Source: Pontibacter ummariensis (lineage in GTDB: Bacteria; Bacteroidota; Bacteroidia; Cytophagales; Hymenobacteraceae). Taken from it: a stretch of 64,000 bases of DNA. Below, in pieces: positions 8,671-17,155 of this stretch (position 1 is its first letter; the number at the start of each line of letters is the position of its first letter). Position numbers and translations under genes: made by a program. Location: the NCBI RefSeq assembly GCF_900188175.1, contig NZ_FZOQ01000015.1:1-64000 (forward strand), read 5' to 3'. The notes beneath the pieces are model-generated. The model was given only the letters and a program-made list of their open reading frames with translations. It did not search any database and was not told the origin of the DNA.

Positions 8671-8936
8671 GGGCATCCGTAAACCCTTCCTTTTTTGTTT
8701 TCAGATGCCACGTGGCTGTTCTGCAGGCTACGTGCTAACGCAGCAGGATGCGTTAGAAAGGGCATGTGCTACTTCAAACGTCACTGTTTGCACCCGGCTC
8801 AAGGCGGCATCTCTGCCTCACGGCCCTTACTAAACATATAAAAAACGACCGCGTACTCAGAAGGCACCCTCACCTACAAATACGTTTGCTCATGCACGAC
8901 TTAAAGCAAGTAGCGAAAGGAAAGACTGGTTGGGAA

Positions 8937-8950
8937 GGAGGTGCCTTGTG
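8937..8950 (+). promoter_or_regulatory. Shine-Dalgarno and GTG start of the antiporter gene
   Basis: GGAGG (8937-8941) stands six bases before GTG (8948-8950). Strong Shine-Dalgarno sequences are rare in this organism, so this one favours the GTG start over the in-frame TTG at 8930, which has no such site. Confidence 0.6.
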
Positions 8951-10321
8951 AGCACCTGGATCTGGGCTCTGGTTCTATTAGCTGCCGTGTGGGCCGCTCA
9001 CTGGGGTGCTGAGCACCTGGCCAAGCCCCTGAAGAAGCTGCGCCAGCAGTGGGGCTTCTCAGTGGCCGCCGGCGGTGCCCTGGTGGGGCTGGCAGCCGCC
9101 AGCCCTGAAATAGGCATCAACGTGGCCAGCGCCATCACAGGCGTAGCAGATATCGGCCTCGGCACGATGTTCGGCTCCAATGTGATCGCCATCCCCTTTA
9201 TGGTGATCACAGCTTACATCGCGACCCGCCACCTCAAGAAGAAAAACGCTGACAAAGCCCACCAGCAACACATCAAAGAACACCTGCTTAAAGTGGACCC
9301 TACGGCCGTCACGGTGCAGGCACTCCCTTACCTGGTGATCTTAGCCGTGGTGGCCATCCTGACCATTCCTGCGCCATGGCAGGGATTACAGCCGGTAGAT
9401 GGCTGGATCATGCTGGGGATTTATTTTATCTATTTAACACAGGCCCTGCTCCGTGGGAAGGAAGAAGGCGAAAAGGTGGAATGGAAAAAGAAAGAAATCT
9501 GGCTGGCAGTGGCAGGGCTTGCCGCCTTGGGAGCTGGGGCCTATTTTACTGTCCGCGCTACCGAGAATATTGTCGCAGCCCTGGGTATCTCTAAAATTGT
9601 GGGAGGTCTTTTTATTACGGCTCCCATGGCTGCCCTGCCCGAAGTTTTCGCCACCTGGAGTGTGGCCAAAAGCGGCCAGATCACCTCTGCGGTTACGAGT
9701 GTGATTGGAGACCATGCCGTAACACTCACTGTGGCCTTCCTGCCGCTGGCCCTGGTCGTAGTCCCCGTCAACGACCTTCCCCTCTACATTACCGTTCTGA
9801 GCTTTGCAGCCCTCGTAGGCATCCTGTATGCCGCCTTCATCCACTGGGGCGGTAAGGACGGGAAGCACGGCTTTAACCGCTGGCAGGTCTTTTCCTTGGG
9901 AGGGGTCGTGCTGGTGTATGTAGGGGTTATGCTGCTTGGAGTGCTCCAGGTACTTGGTGGTTCATCCGGCGAGGGGGCAAAGCTTTTTAAAGCGTTTAAC
10001 CAGGATCAAAACGATTACCTGGAGGAAAGGGAGTTTTACAGGGCAATAGCCCGGATGGACTTCTTCGGGGCCTGGAACCACAACCACGACCAGTCCCTGA
10101 GCGAGGACGAATGGCGAGCAGGCATCAGCGAGTACCTGGGTGGGTATAAGCTTGACCAGGTAGAGGAGTTCCGCGCCTGGGACCTGAACGGGAACGGACA
10201 GATTGCTGAGGAGGAGTTCAGGCAGGGCCTGTTGTCTGCAATAGACATAGACAGTAACGGCCAGATAAGCGAAAGCGAGTTTGTGAACTTGTATAAAGAA
10301 GGTCACAAATCCGAGAACTGA
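8948..10321 (+). CDS. Sodium/calcium exchanger-family antiporter with EF-hand tail
   Basis: About 457 residues from the GTG start. The membrane part (1-345) has about ten helices and the two inverted alpha repeats of the CaCA superfamily: AASPEIGINVAS followed by GTMFGSN, and AALPEVFATWSV followed by VIGDH. The cation-binding Glu of each repeat is present, but the second repeat has GDH where GSN is usual. The C-terminal 115 residues form three or four EF-hands, for example NQDQNDYLEERE, NHNHDQSLSEDE, DLNGNGQIAEEE and DIDSNGQISESE, preceded by Ala-Trp as in the nearby EF-hand lipoproteins. The likely role is calcium extrusion with calcium sensing by the tail. The fusion is unusual in bacteria. 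Confidence 0.85.
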   Translation: MSTWIWALVLLAAVWAAHWGAEHLAKPLKKLRQQWGFSVAAGGALVGLAAASPEIGINVASAITGVADIGLGTMFGSNVIAIPFMVITAYIATRHLKKKNADKAHQQHIKEHLLKVDPTAVTVQALPYLVILAVVAILTIPAPWQGLQPVDGWIMLGIYFIYLTQALLRGKEEGEKVEWKKKEIWLAVAGLAALGAGAYFTVRATENIVAALGISKIVGGLFITAPMAALPEVFATWSVAKSGQITSAVTSVIGDHAVTLTVAFLPLALVVVPVNDLPLYITVLSFAALVGILYAAFIHWGGKDGKHGFNRWQVFSLGGVVLVYVGVMLLGVLQVLGGSSGEGAKLFKAFNQDQNDYLEEREFYRAIARMDFFGAWNHNHDQSLSEDEWRAGISEYLGGYKLDQVEEFRAWDLNGNGQIAEEEFRQGLLSAIDIDSNGQISESEFVNLYKEGHKSEN

Positions 10322-10411
10322 GGCACAGCATAACACAGAAAGCTTATGTGCCCTCTTAAAGAGGCACTAAGAGAAGGAACCGTCCCCCCGCGCGTTTGCG
10401 CATGAGCAAAA

Positions 10412-10651
10412 ATGAACAATCATAAAATAAGCCAACACATAGAAGAGCGTCTTCCTCCGGGCGTATCCTACGACTGGCCGGGCATTAAAGTACAGCGGGT
10501 GGATTTAAGTACTGGGCAGGCGTACGACTACATCTATCACCCAAGCCTGTACCGGCCACAGCGAGTGCAGGCGGTATCCAGGGACAGACACATCTTGTCT
10601 GCGCTGGTGTTCTTGCTGCCGCCTAAGGCTTTTCCTAAGTGCGCATTTTGA
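10412..10651 (+). CDS. Possible small protein, unknown
   Basis: An open frame of 79 codons beginning MNNHKISQHIEERLPPG. The first 50 residues look protein-like (amphipathic start, Tyr/Pro-rich middle), while the last 20 look random. No family was recognised, there is no clear ribosome binding site, and it is flanked by non-coding DNA. Treat as doubtful. Confidence 0.3.
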   Translation: MNNHKISQHIEERLPPGVSYDWPGIKVQRVDLSTGQAYDYIYHPSLYRPQRVQAVSRDRHILSALVFLLPPKAFPKCAF

Positions 10652-10654
10652 TCC

Positions 10655-11070
10655 TGTACTGTTATTTGACAAAGGGGACTTGTGCCGGCGGTATGGACTA
10701 TAAGCCTTACCTTGTCCCATAATTTTCCTGCAAAACGGAATTTCAAAGTCACAGTATCTGACAGGTTCGAGCATTGTTCCCTTGAGGGGACTGTAGGAGT
10801 GTTTTACACGTACAGGTATTCTTCAAAGGCTTATCAACAGGTCTTGTGACCTCCCTACCTTTTAGTGGCAGTTGCGCTGGCAGCCTCCACCCGTTTTGTG
10901 CTACCTATCGGCTACCAGACCAGCACGTTGATTTATGGGGCGGGGCTTACAAGTTTAAGGTCCTCACCAAAATTGGTATAGGCCTTTGTTCTGTTTTGGA
11001 TTCTGGCTACTGTCGTAATCCCGCAATTTATTACGAGTTTTAGCAGCCTGACAGCACACGGAAAGGGGAC
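10655..11070. other. Gene-free stretch with short palindromes
   Basis: No convincing gene. It contains copies of a short palindromic motif, CCCTTGAGGGGA near 10781, and related AAAGGGGAC near 10666 and 11062, which recurs at 40913-41030. Otherwise no structure was seen. Confidence 0.4.
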
Positions 11071-11073
11071 AAC

Positions 11074-11100
11074 AAAAAGGCCTGCAACTTACGGCAGGCC
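11074..11100 (-). terminator. Terminator of the 151-residue cold-shock-domain gene
   Basis: The stem GGCCTGC / GCAGGCC is followed on the minus strand by TTTTTG, 56 bp beyond the stop codon. Confidence 0.75.
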
Positions 11101-11155
11101 AGAAGGCAAGTAGATAAAAGGAAGGACCGGGTATGAGTGAGTAGGGGCTAAGCCC

Positions 11156-11611
11156 CTATTCAATTACCTTCACATTCACAGCATTCAGACCTTTCGGGCC
11201 CTTCTCTACTTCGAAGCTAACTTTGTCGTTTTCCTTTATGATGCCAGACAAGTTATTCTGGTGCACAAAAATGCTTTCCTGCGTCTGATGATCCTTGATA
11301 AAGCCATAGCCTTTAGAAGCATTAAAGAAATTAACAGTTCCTTTTCGGATCAGATCAGCCGGGTCGTGCGCTGCCTGCCGGGATACCCCGATCTGTATGT
11401 CTTCCTGCTCTATTACTTTTTTCTTTTTGGGATCTGGTGGCGTGGAGGTGATGTTTCCTTCGTCATCCACGTAAGCCAGCATCTCTTCCAGCCCTTTGCC
11501 TTTAGCAGAGGCCTCTCTGCGCTCTTCCTTCTTCTCCTGCTTCTCCTGCCTTTTTTTCAGCTTTTTCTTTTCTTTTTCTTTCTTGCTGAATGTTTCCTGT
11601 GATCTACCCAT
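11156..11611 (-). CDS. Cold-shock-domain protein with basic coiled N-terminus
   Basis: A 151-residue protein in two parts. Residues 1-45 are extremely rich in Lys, Glu and Arg (KKEKEKKKLKKRQEKQEKKE) and probably helical. Residues 88-151 are a cold-shock domain with the RNA-binding motifs KGYGFIKD (RNP1-like) and ESIFVHQ (RNP2-like). Cold-shock domains bind single-stranded RNA or DNA and act as RNA chaperones. The charged N-terminus could bind RNA or a partner non-specifically. This architecture recurs in Bacteroidota. It is transcribed separately from the short CspA-type gene 400 bp upstream. Confidence 0.9.
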   Translation of the reverse strand: MGRSQETFSKKEKEKKKLKKRQEKQEKKEERREASAKGKGLEEMLAYVDDEGNITSTPPDPKKKKVIEQEDIQIGVSRQAAHDPADLIRKGTVNFFNASKGYGFIKDHQTQESIFVHQNNLSGIIKENDKVSFEVEKGPKGLNAVNVKVIE

Positions 11612-11665
11612 GTTATGTCCCTCTTAATGTGTTAATTCCTTCTGTTTGATGGCATGGCCATCCCC

Positions 11666-11893
11666 CTAGTACCTGAACAGGAAGTTTGTCCCGTTGCGGA
11701 TCCACTTTTCGAAAAAAGTATTGTCACTAAACTCACCCGCCAGTATCCTGGCATCTGTTTCATCTTCGGCTGGGCAGGAATCCATAAAAGGTTGCAATGA
11801 CTCCTGATTGGTGGGCTCCCATCCTTTGCGCGTGTGCAGTGCTACGCACAGGTATACGCGGGTATCTTTGTCGACTAAGTATTTTCTGTTCAT
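11666..11893 (-). CDS. Small conserved-looking hypothetical protein
   Basis: A 75-residue acidic soluble protein starting MNRKYLVDKDTRVYLCVALH. It has no signal peptide or membrane segment, and a two-Cys pattern (C16, C40) with no metal motif. The coding look is good: no low complexity and a sensible amino acid mix. It lies between the two cold-shock genes on the same strand, so it may share their regulation. No family recognised. Confidence 0.55.
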   Translation of the reverse strand: MNRKYLVDKDTRVYLCVALHTRKGWEPTNQESLQPFMDSCPAEDETDARILAGEFSDNTFFEKWIRNGTNFLFRY

Positions 11894-11974
11894 CTGACTT
11901 TATAAATGAGCCTTGTGCTTCCAGGCCCGTACAGCCTGTGTCATAGGGCCCTGTTGCTCCCGCTTGAAGCAAAT

Positions 11975-12005
11975 AAAAAAAGCCTTACCGTAGTAAGGCT
12001 TTTTC
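11975..12005 (-). terminator. Terminator of the short cold-shock gene
   Basis: The stem AGCCTTAC / GTAAGGCT has A and T runs on both sides and sits 22 bp beyond the stop codon. It could work in both directions. Confidence 0.85.
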
Positions 12006-12026
12006 CTGATAACTTATAGGCTAAAA

Positions 12027-12218
12027 CTAAGCACGCTTTACATTTACCGCGTTTAGTCCTTTTCTTCCTTCCTGAAGATCAAAAGTTACCTGATCATTTT
12101 CTCTGATCTCGTGTACTAATCCAGAAACGTGCACGAAGTACTCCTGATCTGAATTGTCTTCTTTAATAAAACCAAATCCTTTCGAATCATTAAAGAATTT
12201 TACTGTTCCTTTATTCAT
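12027..12218 (-). CDS. cspA: CspA-type cold-shock protein
   Basis: A 63-residue single cold-shock domain starting MNKGTVKFFNDSKGFGFIKE, with RNP1 (KGFGFIKE) and RNP2 (EYFVHVS). The upstream in-frame ATG at 12239 would add seven residues (MYHKQNN) absent from the family, so the inner ATG is preferred. It is an RNA chaperone that melts structured mRNA. More than 130 bp of non-coding DNA lies upstream, which would allow a long 5' leader as in other cold-shock genes, but no thermosensor structure was worked out. Confidence 0.93.
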   Translation of the reverse strand: MNKGTVKFFNDSKGFGFIKEDNSDQEYFVHVSGLVHEIRENDQVTFDLQEGRKGLNAVNVKRA

Positions 12219-12518
12219 GTTGTTTTGTTTATGATACACCTACTACGCCTGTAGCGGTGTAATCGTTCATTATTTCTTACAATGTACAATAAAAAGTTTA
12301 CAACACGCGCTTTAGGTGCTCTAAACAAAGAATATTCTTTTTAACGCATCATTATATCTTGAAAACAGTATGCCTAAACTATAGGAAAGAGTATAACCTG
12401 CTGTACCCGGTAGCGAATCAAAAGGGTGGCAGCGTACAAGCATGCAGGCAGGGGGCTACAGCTTCTATGGAGGTTGTCCGTATGGCAAGGAAATCCTGGC
12501 ATGGTCTTAGTAAGACAC

Positions 12519-12552
12519 ATCAGATGTCTGATACAATCAGATATCTGATACA
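12519..12552. promoter_or_regulatory. Tandem palindromic operator-like sites upstream of the desaturase
   Basis: Two adjacent 17-bp direct repeats, ATCAGATGTCTGATACA (12519-12535) and ATCAGATATCTGATACA (12536-12552). Each contains a palindrome; the second has a perfect TATCAGATATCTGATA core. They end just before the predicted -33 position of the promoter at 12557-12586, the place where activators usually bind. The regulator is unknown. Confidence 0.6.
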
Positions 12553-12556
12553 ATAA

Positions 12557-12586
12557 TTCTTACAGCAGCATTTTCTTCTAACTTTG
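12557..12586 (+). promoter_or_regulatory. Predicted promoter of the desaturase gene
   Basis: The -7 box TAACTTTG (12579-12586) matches TAnnTTTG exactly. A TTC at 12557-12559, one mismatch to TTG, lies 19 bp upstream. This would give a leader of about 160 bases before the desaturase start. A poor -33 box next to palindromic sites fits an activated promoter. Confidence 0.5.
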
Positions 12587-12751
12587 CAGCAACAGACGCT
12601 GTTCTTAGAAGCACCTCCACCTTTCGCCCTGGCTAGCGAGGCTCTTTTAACTTTCTTTTCTGATTCATGTAGTTGCAGTGATTGAGGCCCTGGAATTTCA
12701 AGATCAAAAAGTGTTTCCAATAATCAATTACCTCTGTCTATTAAAGTTTAC

Positions 12752-13906
12752 ATGTCACAAAAAGTTAAATTCATCAACACAAATAAATCGGCCTTTTTCG
12801 CCACCACGCGCAAAAGGGTGGAGACATATTTCAAAGAAAACGAGATACCTAAAAACGCCAACAGCTTAATGTGGGTTAAAGCCGTGTTCTTTGTGGTTGG
12901 TTTCTTTTCCCTGTACCTGCTGATCCTGTCCGGGTGGTTTGGTACCTGGGCCATGCTTGGTCTGGCCGTGGTACTAGGGGCATTTGCCGCCTTCATCGGT
13001 TTTAACGTATGCCACGACGCCATACATGGCTCTTTCTCTAAAAGCAGCAGCGTAAATAAAGGCCTTAGTTATCTGTTTTACCTGATCGGGGCCAACCCTT
13101 ACCTGTGGAACATCTCCCACAACATCGTACACCACACGTATACCAACATACCGGGCCATGACGAGGACATCGAGGTCGCCCCGGGGTTGATCCGTTTAGA
13201 TGAAAGTGAAAAAGTAAACAAGATACAACGCTATCAGCACCTGTACGCTTTCTGGTTATATGGCCTGGCCTCCCTTTCGTGGGTGCTGCGTAAGGATTAC
13301 GTAAAGTTCTTTCAGAAAGAAATAGGGCAACACCGTGCCAAGCACCCCAAGCAGGAGTACTTTAACCTGTTTTTTTACAAGCTACTACACTACTTCCTTT
13401 TTATAGGGGTGCCCATACTGGTACTGAACTTAACCTGGTGGCAGGCTGCCCTTGGCTTTCTGGTCATGCACCTGGCCGAAGGGGTTGTGATGGGCCTGGT
13501 TTTTCAACTGGCGCACGTAGTAGAGGGCACGGAGTTTCCGGTACCTAATGAAGAGGGCAACATGGAGGAGGCCTGGGCAGAGCACCAGATGCGGACAACC
13601 GCTAATTTTGCCCCCCATAGCCCGGTCGCCAGCTTCTTTCTGGGTGGCCTGAACAGGCAGGTAGAGCACCACCTTTTCCCGAAGGTATGCCATGTACACT
13701 ACCCGGCCATTTCAAAGATTGTAAAGCAAACCGCAGCAGAGTTTAACCTGCCTTACCTGGAGAGCCCTACCTTCCTTTCCGCCATCAGGTCCCATTACCG
13801 CATGCTGCGCAAGCTCGGGAAAGAGGCCTACCTGGCTAAAGCGCAACAGCCTGAAAACAAGCCGACACGGACTAAAGTGGAGAACTATGCTCCGGTAGAA
13901 GCGTAG
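12752..13906 (+). CDS. Membrane fatty acid desaturase (acyl-lipid/acyl-CoA type)
   Basis: A 384-residue integral membrane desaturase with all three histidine boxes: HDAIH (88-92), HNIVHH (123-128) and QVEHH (about 302-306), which bind the di-iron centre. Hydrophobic segments at about 43-85 and 205-250 give the usual four-helix layout. The QxxHH form of the third box is typical of front-end (Delta5/Delta6-like) desaturases and of related bacterial enzymes, but no cytochrome b5 domain is fused. It introduces a double bond into membrane fatty acids, usually to keep membranes fluid in the cold. The two cold-shock genes are divergent neighbours. Position specificity cannot be told. Confidence 0.9.
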   Translation: MSQKVKFINTNKSAFFATTRKRVETYFKENEIPKNANSLMWVKAVFFVVGFFSLYLLILSGWFGTWAMLGLAVVLGAFAAFIGFNVCHDAIHGSFSKSSSVNKGLSYLFYLIGANPYLWNISHNIVHHTYTNIPGHDEDIEVAPGLIRLDESEKVNKIQRYQHLYAFWLYGLASLSWVLRKDYVKFFQKEIGQHRAKHPKQEYFNLFFYKLLHYFLFIGVPILVLNLTWWQAALGFLVMHLAEGVVMGLVFQLAHVVEGTEFPVPNEEGNMEEAWAEHQMRTTANFAPHSPVASFFLGGLNRQVEHHLFPKVCHVHYPAISKIVKQTAAEFNLPYLESPTFLSAIRSHYRMLRKLGKEAYLAKAQQPENKPTRTKVENYAPVEA

Positions 13907-13953
13907 AAACGCGCTTGCTTCGGGCAAGCACGTGTTCTTGTAGATTCCATCAT

Positions 13954-14012
13954 AAAAACCTGCCCCACTGCCTTTGCTAGATGTTGTCTAGGAGGTTAGG
14001 GCAGGTTTTCTT
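13954..14012. terminator. Terminator between desaturase and ars operon
   Basis: The arms AAAACCTGCCC and GGGCAGGTTTT enclose a 34-base loop with some internal pairing, with T and A runs at both ends. The position between convergent genes suggests use in both directions. Confidence 0.7.
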
Positions 14013-14129
14013 TTATGGGTGCTTTTAAGGGGCAAGCGCCTCGGGTATACTGTCACTCAGCTTTCAGAAAAGCGTGGAGGTATCGCCGGTAATGCATCAG
14101 CCAGGCTCCCCCTTCAAGAAGGCAAAGGA

Positions 14130-14756
14130 CTACTCCTGGCGGCCTGCTTTAAAGACATAGAGCATTTCGCGGCCAATCTGCCGGGCCCGCTCCAGGTACT
14201 TTGCCGCTTCCTCGGGCGTGCCATCAAAGTTTTTGGGGTCTTCATAGGTAATAGCTATTCTGCGCTCGGCCCCCTCCACAAAAGGGCAGTTGCCGTCGGC
14301 ATCAGAGCAGGTCATGATGGCGCAGAATTCCCTTTGTGGATTGGCCGTATCATCGAAGCGCTTTGACCAGGTAACCACAGGCGCAGTGTCTGCTGCATAG
14401 CTTACCTCGTAGTGGGGATTATTGTCCTCCCGCTGGGCAGAAACAGCAAAGCCTAGTTCCTGCATGGCCTTTACAGCCCTTGGGTTAAAGGCCGTAGCCT
14501 CTGTGCCACCAGAAAAGGTATGCACGTCCGGCACTTCATAGTAGGCTGCGGCTGCCTGAGCCCAGAGCTGGGCCATGTGGCTCCGACGGGAGTTGTGGGT
14601 ACAAATGTAGACCAGCTGTACAGGCTCACTTTTCGTTACTTTCTCCCTTACATAATCCGAGAGTTGGCGCAAGAGCTCTTTTCGCTCGTTAGTGATGGCG
14701 ACAAATTCTTCTTCCAGGCCTTGCGCCGTTTTGTTCAGGGGGTCTAGTAATCTCAT
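14130..14756 (-). CDS. arsC: Arsenate reductase-like low-molecular-weight phosphatase family protein
   Basis: 208 residues from the ATG at 14756, which overlaps the TGA of the ACR3 gene (ATGA). A longer frame from 14804 would overlap ACR3 by 52 bases and is less likely. The LMW-phosphatase P-loop is C52-THNSR-R58 followed by S, with further cysteines C145, C150 and C157 near the position of the redox Cys pair of thioredoxin-linked arsenate reductases. A preceding helical extension (1-45) is longer than in the short ArsC proteins. It reduces arsenate to arsenite for export by ACR3. Last gene of the arsR-arsM-acr3-arsC operon. Confidence 0.85.
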   Translation of the reverse strand: MRLLDPLNKTAQGLEEEFVAITNERKELLRQLSDYVREKVTKSEPVQLVYICTHNSRRSHMAQLWAQAAAAYYEVPDVHTFSGGTEATAFNPRAVKAMQELGFAVSAQREDNNPHYEVSYAADTAPVVTWSKRFDDTANPQREFCAIMTCSDADGNCPFVEGAERRIAITYEDPKNFDGTPEEAAKYLERARQIGREMLYVFKAGRQE

Positions 14757-15832
14757 GCTGCTTTTTTTAAGGCTTGTTTGATATATAGTTTTCTTCTTAG
14801 CCAAAAGGCAACGTTAACGAGGGCTATCAGGGCAGGTACTTCTACCAGGGGCCCCACCACCCCGGCAAAGGCCTGGCCGGAATTTAAGCCGAACACGGCA
14901 ATAGCCACCGCAATGGCTAGCTCAAAGTTATTGCCCGCCGCTGTAAAGGCCACAGAGGCATTCTCTTCATAATTGGCCCCCATAACCTTCCCCAGCAGGA
15001 AGCTCGCCAGAAACATAAACGCAAAATAAATCACCAGCGGCACGGCAATGCGGAGTACGTCGAACGGAATTTCTACAAGCAGCTCCCCTTTCAGGCTAAA
15101 CATCACGACGATCGTAAAAAGGAGGGCAATCAGGGTAAGCGGAGAAATAAGGGGGACAAACGTTGTCTCATACCAGTCCTTCCCTTTTAAAGGCAGCAGT
15201 ATTGCCCTGCTCAGCAAGCCGGCCAGGAAAGGAATGCCCAGGTAAATGGCAACACTCTCCGCAACTGTTCCAATCGATATGTCTACGACGGCCCCCTCAA
15301 AGCCAAAGAGTGGAGGTAGCTTGGTAATGAACAGCCAGGCCAGGAGGCTGTACAGAAACACTTGGAACACACTGTTCAGCGCGACCAGCCCTGCCGCGTA
15401 TTCCCGGCTTCCATCTGCCAGATCGTTCCAGACCAGCACCATGGCAATACAGCGGGCAAGGCCGATGAGGATAAGGCCGGTCATGTACTCGGGGTAATCG
15501 CGCAGAAAGGTAAGGGCCAGGACGAACATCAGCAGGGGACCTATGAGCCAGTTCAGCACCAGGGACAAACCAATGACTTTCAGATTACCGAATACTTTGG
15601 GCAGCAGCCGGTAGTTCACCTTCGCCAGCGGCGGGTACATCATTAAGATTAACCCGATGGCAATGGGCAGGTTGGTAGTACCACTGGAAAGGGAGTTCAG
15701 GTAAGTGGCGCTTTCTGGCAGGAAATAGCCCAGGGCCACACCCACAAGCATCGCCAGGAAGATCCAAAGGGTAAGGTAACGGTCCAGAAAGCCAAGCTGC
15801 TTTCTGTTATGCGCAGGGGCATAGTGTTCCAT
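14753..15832 (-). CDS. acr3: Arsenite efflux transporter, ACR3 family
   Basis: A 359-residue membrane protein with ten hydrophobic segments, of the bile/arsenite/riboflavin transporter superfamily. Typical ACR3 stretches are visible: [19 protein letters not shown] near residue 50, [19 protein letters not shown] (Cys in helix 4 used by ACR3 for arsenite binding) and [20 protein letters not shown] in the second half. It exports arsenite through the inner membrane, driven by the proton motive force. Third gene of the ars operon, downstream of arsM by 79 bp containing a hairpin and translationally coupled to arsC. Confidence 0.95.
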   Translation of the reverse strand: MEHYAPAHNRKQLGFLDRYLTLWIFLAMLVGVALGYFLPESATYLNSLSSGTTNLPIAIGLILMMYPPLAKVNYRLLPKVFGNLKVIGLSLVLNWLIGPLLMFVLALTFLRDYPEYMTGLILIGLARCIAMVLVWNDLADGSREYAAGLVALNSVFQVFLYSLLAWLFITKLPPLFGFEGAVVDISIGTVAESVAIYLGIPFLAGLLSRAILLPLKGKDWYETTFVPLISPLTLIALLFTIVVMFSLKGELLVEIPFDVLRIAVPLVIYFAFMFLASFLLGKVMGANYEENASVAFTAAGNNFELAIAVAIAVFGLNSGQAFAGVVGPLVEVPALIALVNVAFWLRRKLYIKQALKKAA

Positions 15833-15852
15833 AAAAGGGAAGAAAACTTAAG

Positions 15853-15885
15853 CTCCGCCACCCGCTTTTACAGCAGGTGGCGGAG
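15853..15885 (-). terminator. Intercistronic hairpin between arsM and acr3
   Basis: A 10-bp perfect GC-rich stem CTCCGCCACC / GGTGGCGGAG with a 13-base loop. On the minus strand only a weak T-rich tail follows. It may attenuate transcription or stabilise the arsR-arsM part of the message rather than end it. Confidence 0.55.
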
Positions 15886-15911
15886 TATGGTAAAAGTTAA
15901 TAAGAACAGTT

Positions 15912-16757
15912 TTAGCAGCAACCAGCTCCTGGTTGGCAACAGGCAGAATCAGCAGGCTTAGCGCCATACACCGTGATGCTGTAAATGCCGGTGTTGCTGG
16001 CACGGAATGCCTTGATACCCTCCTCACTCAGGTAGTCTTTCAGAATCTCGTCCGGCACCTGTATCGCCTTCTCTTTTTGGACCACCACATGCTCGAAGCC
16101 AGTGTTTCGGATAAGCTGCAGGTAGTCCTCCTTCTGGATGGCACCAGATACGCAGCCGGCATACATTTCACTCGCCTTCACCAGTCCTTCCGGCAGTTCC
16201 CCTACCAATACGACATCGGATATACTGAAATGGCCTCCAGGCTTTAGTACACGAAAGGTCTCGGCAAAGGCTTTCTGTTTGTCCGGCACCAGGTTCAGCA
16301 CACAGTTACTGATCACCACGTCCGCCCGGTTAGCGGCTATCGGCAGGTCCTCGATCTCTCCCTGGCGGAACTCTACATTGTTAAAGCCAAGTTTATCGGC
16401 ATTCACGCGAGCCTTCGCGATCATCGCCTCCGTCATGTCTACGCCGATGACTTTGCCTTCTTCGCCTACCAGGGCCCGGGCCACAAAGCAGTCGTTGCCG
16501 GCACCAGAGCCCAGGTCGATCACGGTGTCACCTTTCTTTATCTGGGCAAACTCCGTCGGTACGCCACAGCCCAGGCCCAGGTCAGCATCCGGGTTATAAC
16601 CCTGCAAGTCAGAGTAGTTATCGGCAAAGATGGCATAGTCTACCGTTCCGCACCCCGTAGCCCCGCAGCAGGAGGCCTCGTTTTGGTCTTTGCTCTGGAG
16701 GGCGATTTCGCCGTACTTCTCCTTCACCAGTTTTTTTAGTTCTTCTGCGTTGTTCAT
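15912..16757 (-). CDS. arsM: Arsenite S-adenosylmethionine methyltransferase
   Basis: A 281-residue class I methyltransferase with the SAM motif VIDLGSGAGND (79-89) and acidic residue VDM (106-108). The three arsenite-binding cysteines of ArsM are in place: C64 in GLGCG, C152 in SNCVLN and C202 in YAGCVSG. A fourth Cys cluster, CC at 30-31, plus a C-terminal CCQPGAGCC tail, may bind further arsenic or metal. It methylates arsenite to mono-, di- and trimethyl forms, which are volatile or less retained. Second gene of the operon, 52 bp after arsR, with an operator-like site in the gap. Confidence 0.95.
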   Translation of the reverse strand: MNNAEELKKLVKEKYGEIALQSKDQNEASCCGATGCGTVDYAIFADNYSDLQGYNPDADLGLGCGVPTEFAQIKKGDTVIDLGSGAGNDCFVARALVGEEGKVIGVDMTEAMIAKARVNADKLGFNNVEFRQGEIEDLPIAANRADVVISNCVLNLVPDKQKAFAETFRVLKPGGHFSISDVVLVGELPEGLVKASEMYAGCVSGAIQKEDYLQLIRNTGFEHVVVQKEKAIQVPDEILKDYLSEEGIKAFRASNTGIYSITVYGAKPADSACCQPGAGCC

Positions 16758-16775
16758 AGTTTTAGGATTTATATT

Positions 16776-16791
16776 ATCGGTATTTTGCGAT
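16776..16791. promoter_or_regulatory. Second ArsR operator-like site, before arsM
   Basis: ATCGGTATTTTGCGAT keeps both ATCG/CGAT half-sites and 12 of 16 positions of the perfect palindrome upstream of arsR (17156-17171). It lies 19 bp upstream of the arsM start codon. No clear TTG/TAnnTTTG promoter accompanies it. Confidence 0.45.
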
Positions 16792-16809
16792 TAATTGGTG
16801 TAAAAAATT

Positions 16810-17142
16810 TTAACAGCAGCTGGTGCCACACGGGGTGTAGTCGGCAAACAGCACCTGCAAGAGCTGCTGGGCTTCCTTCCACACTTTCTCATCAATGCAA
16901 TAGCATACCTTCTTGCCTTCCACGTCTCCTTTGATCAGGCCCGCCTCTTTCAGTTCCTTCAGGTGCTGCGACACGGTGGACTGCGACAGGGGCAACTCCT
17001 CTACAATATCCCCGCAGATACAGGACCTGCGCTCCAGCAGGATGCGCAGAATGGCAATCCGGGCAGGATGTGCCAGCGCCTTGGCATATTTGGCAATGAT
17101 AACGTCTGCCTGTGTAAACGCCTCTGTTTTAGATACTCCCAT
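16810..17142 (-). CDS. arsR: ArsR/SmtB-family arsenic repressor
   Basis: A 110-residue winged-helix repressor. The DNA-reading helix is [18 protein letters not shown] (53-70). Cys41 and Cys43 (SCICGD) correspond to the alpha3 arsenic site (ELCVCDL type), and further cysteines (C80, C82, C105, C109, C110) could complete trivalent arsenic binding. Binding of arsenite releases it from DNA. First gene of the operon, so it autoregulates arsR-arsM-acr3-arsC through the palindrome that covers its own promoter. Confidence 0.95.
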   Translation of the reverse strand: MGVSKTEAFTQADVIIAKYAKALAHPARIAILRILLERRSCICGDIVEELPLSQSTVSQHLKELKEAGLIKGDVEGKKVCYCIDEKVWKEAQQLLQVLFADYTPCGTSCC

Positions 17143-17155
17143 ACTTGACCTTATG

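Noticed and set aside
10755..10775. GGTTCGAGC resembling the T-loop of a tRNA
   Set aside because: No acceptor stem, anticodon loop or D-loop could be placed around it. The same applies to GAGTTCGAAAC near 41042.
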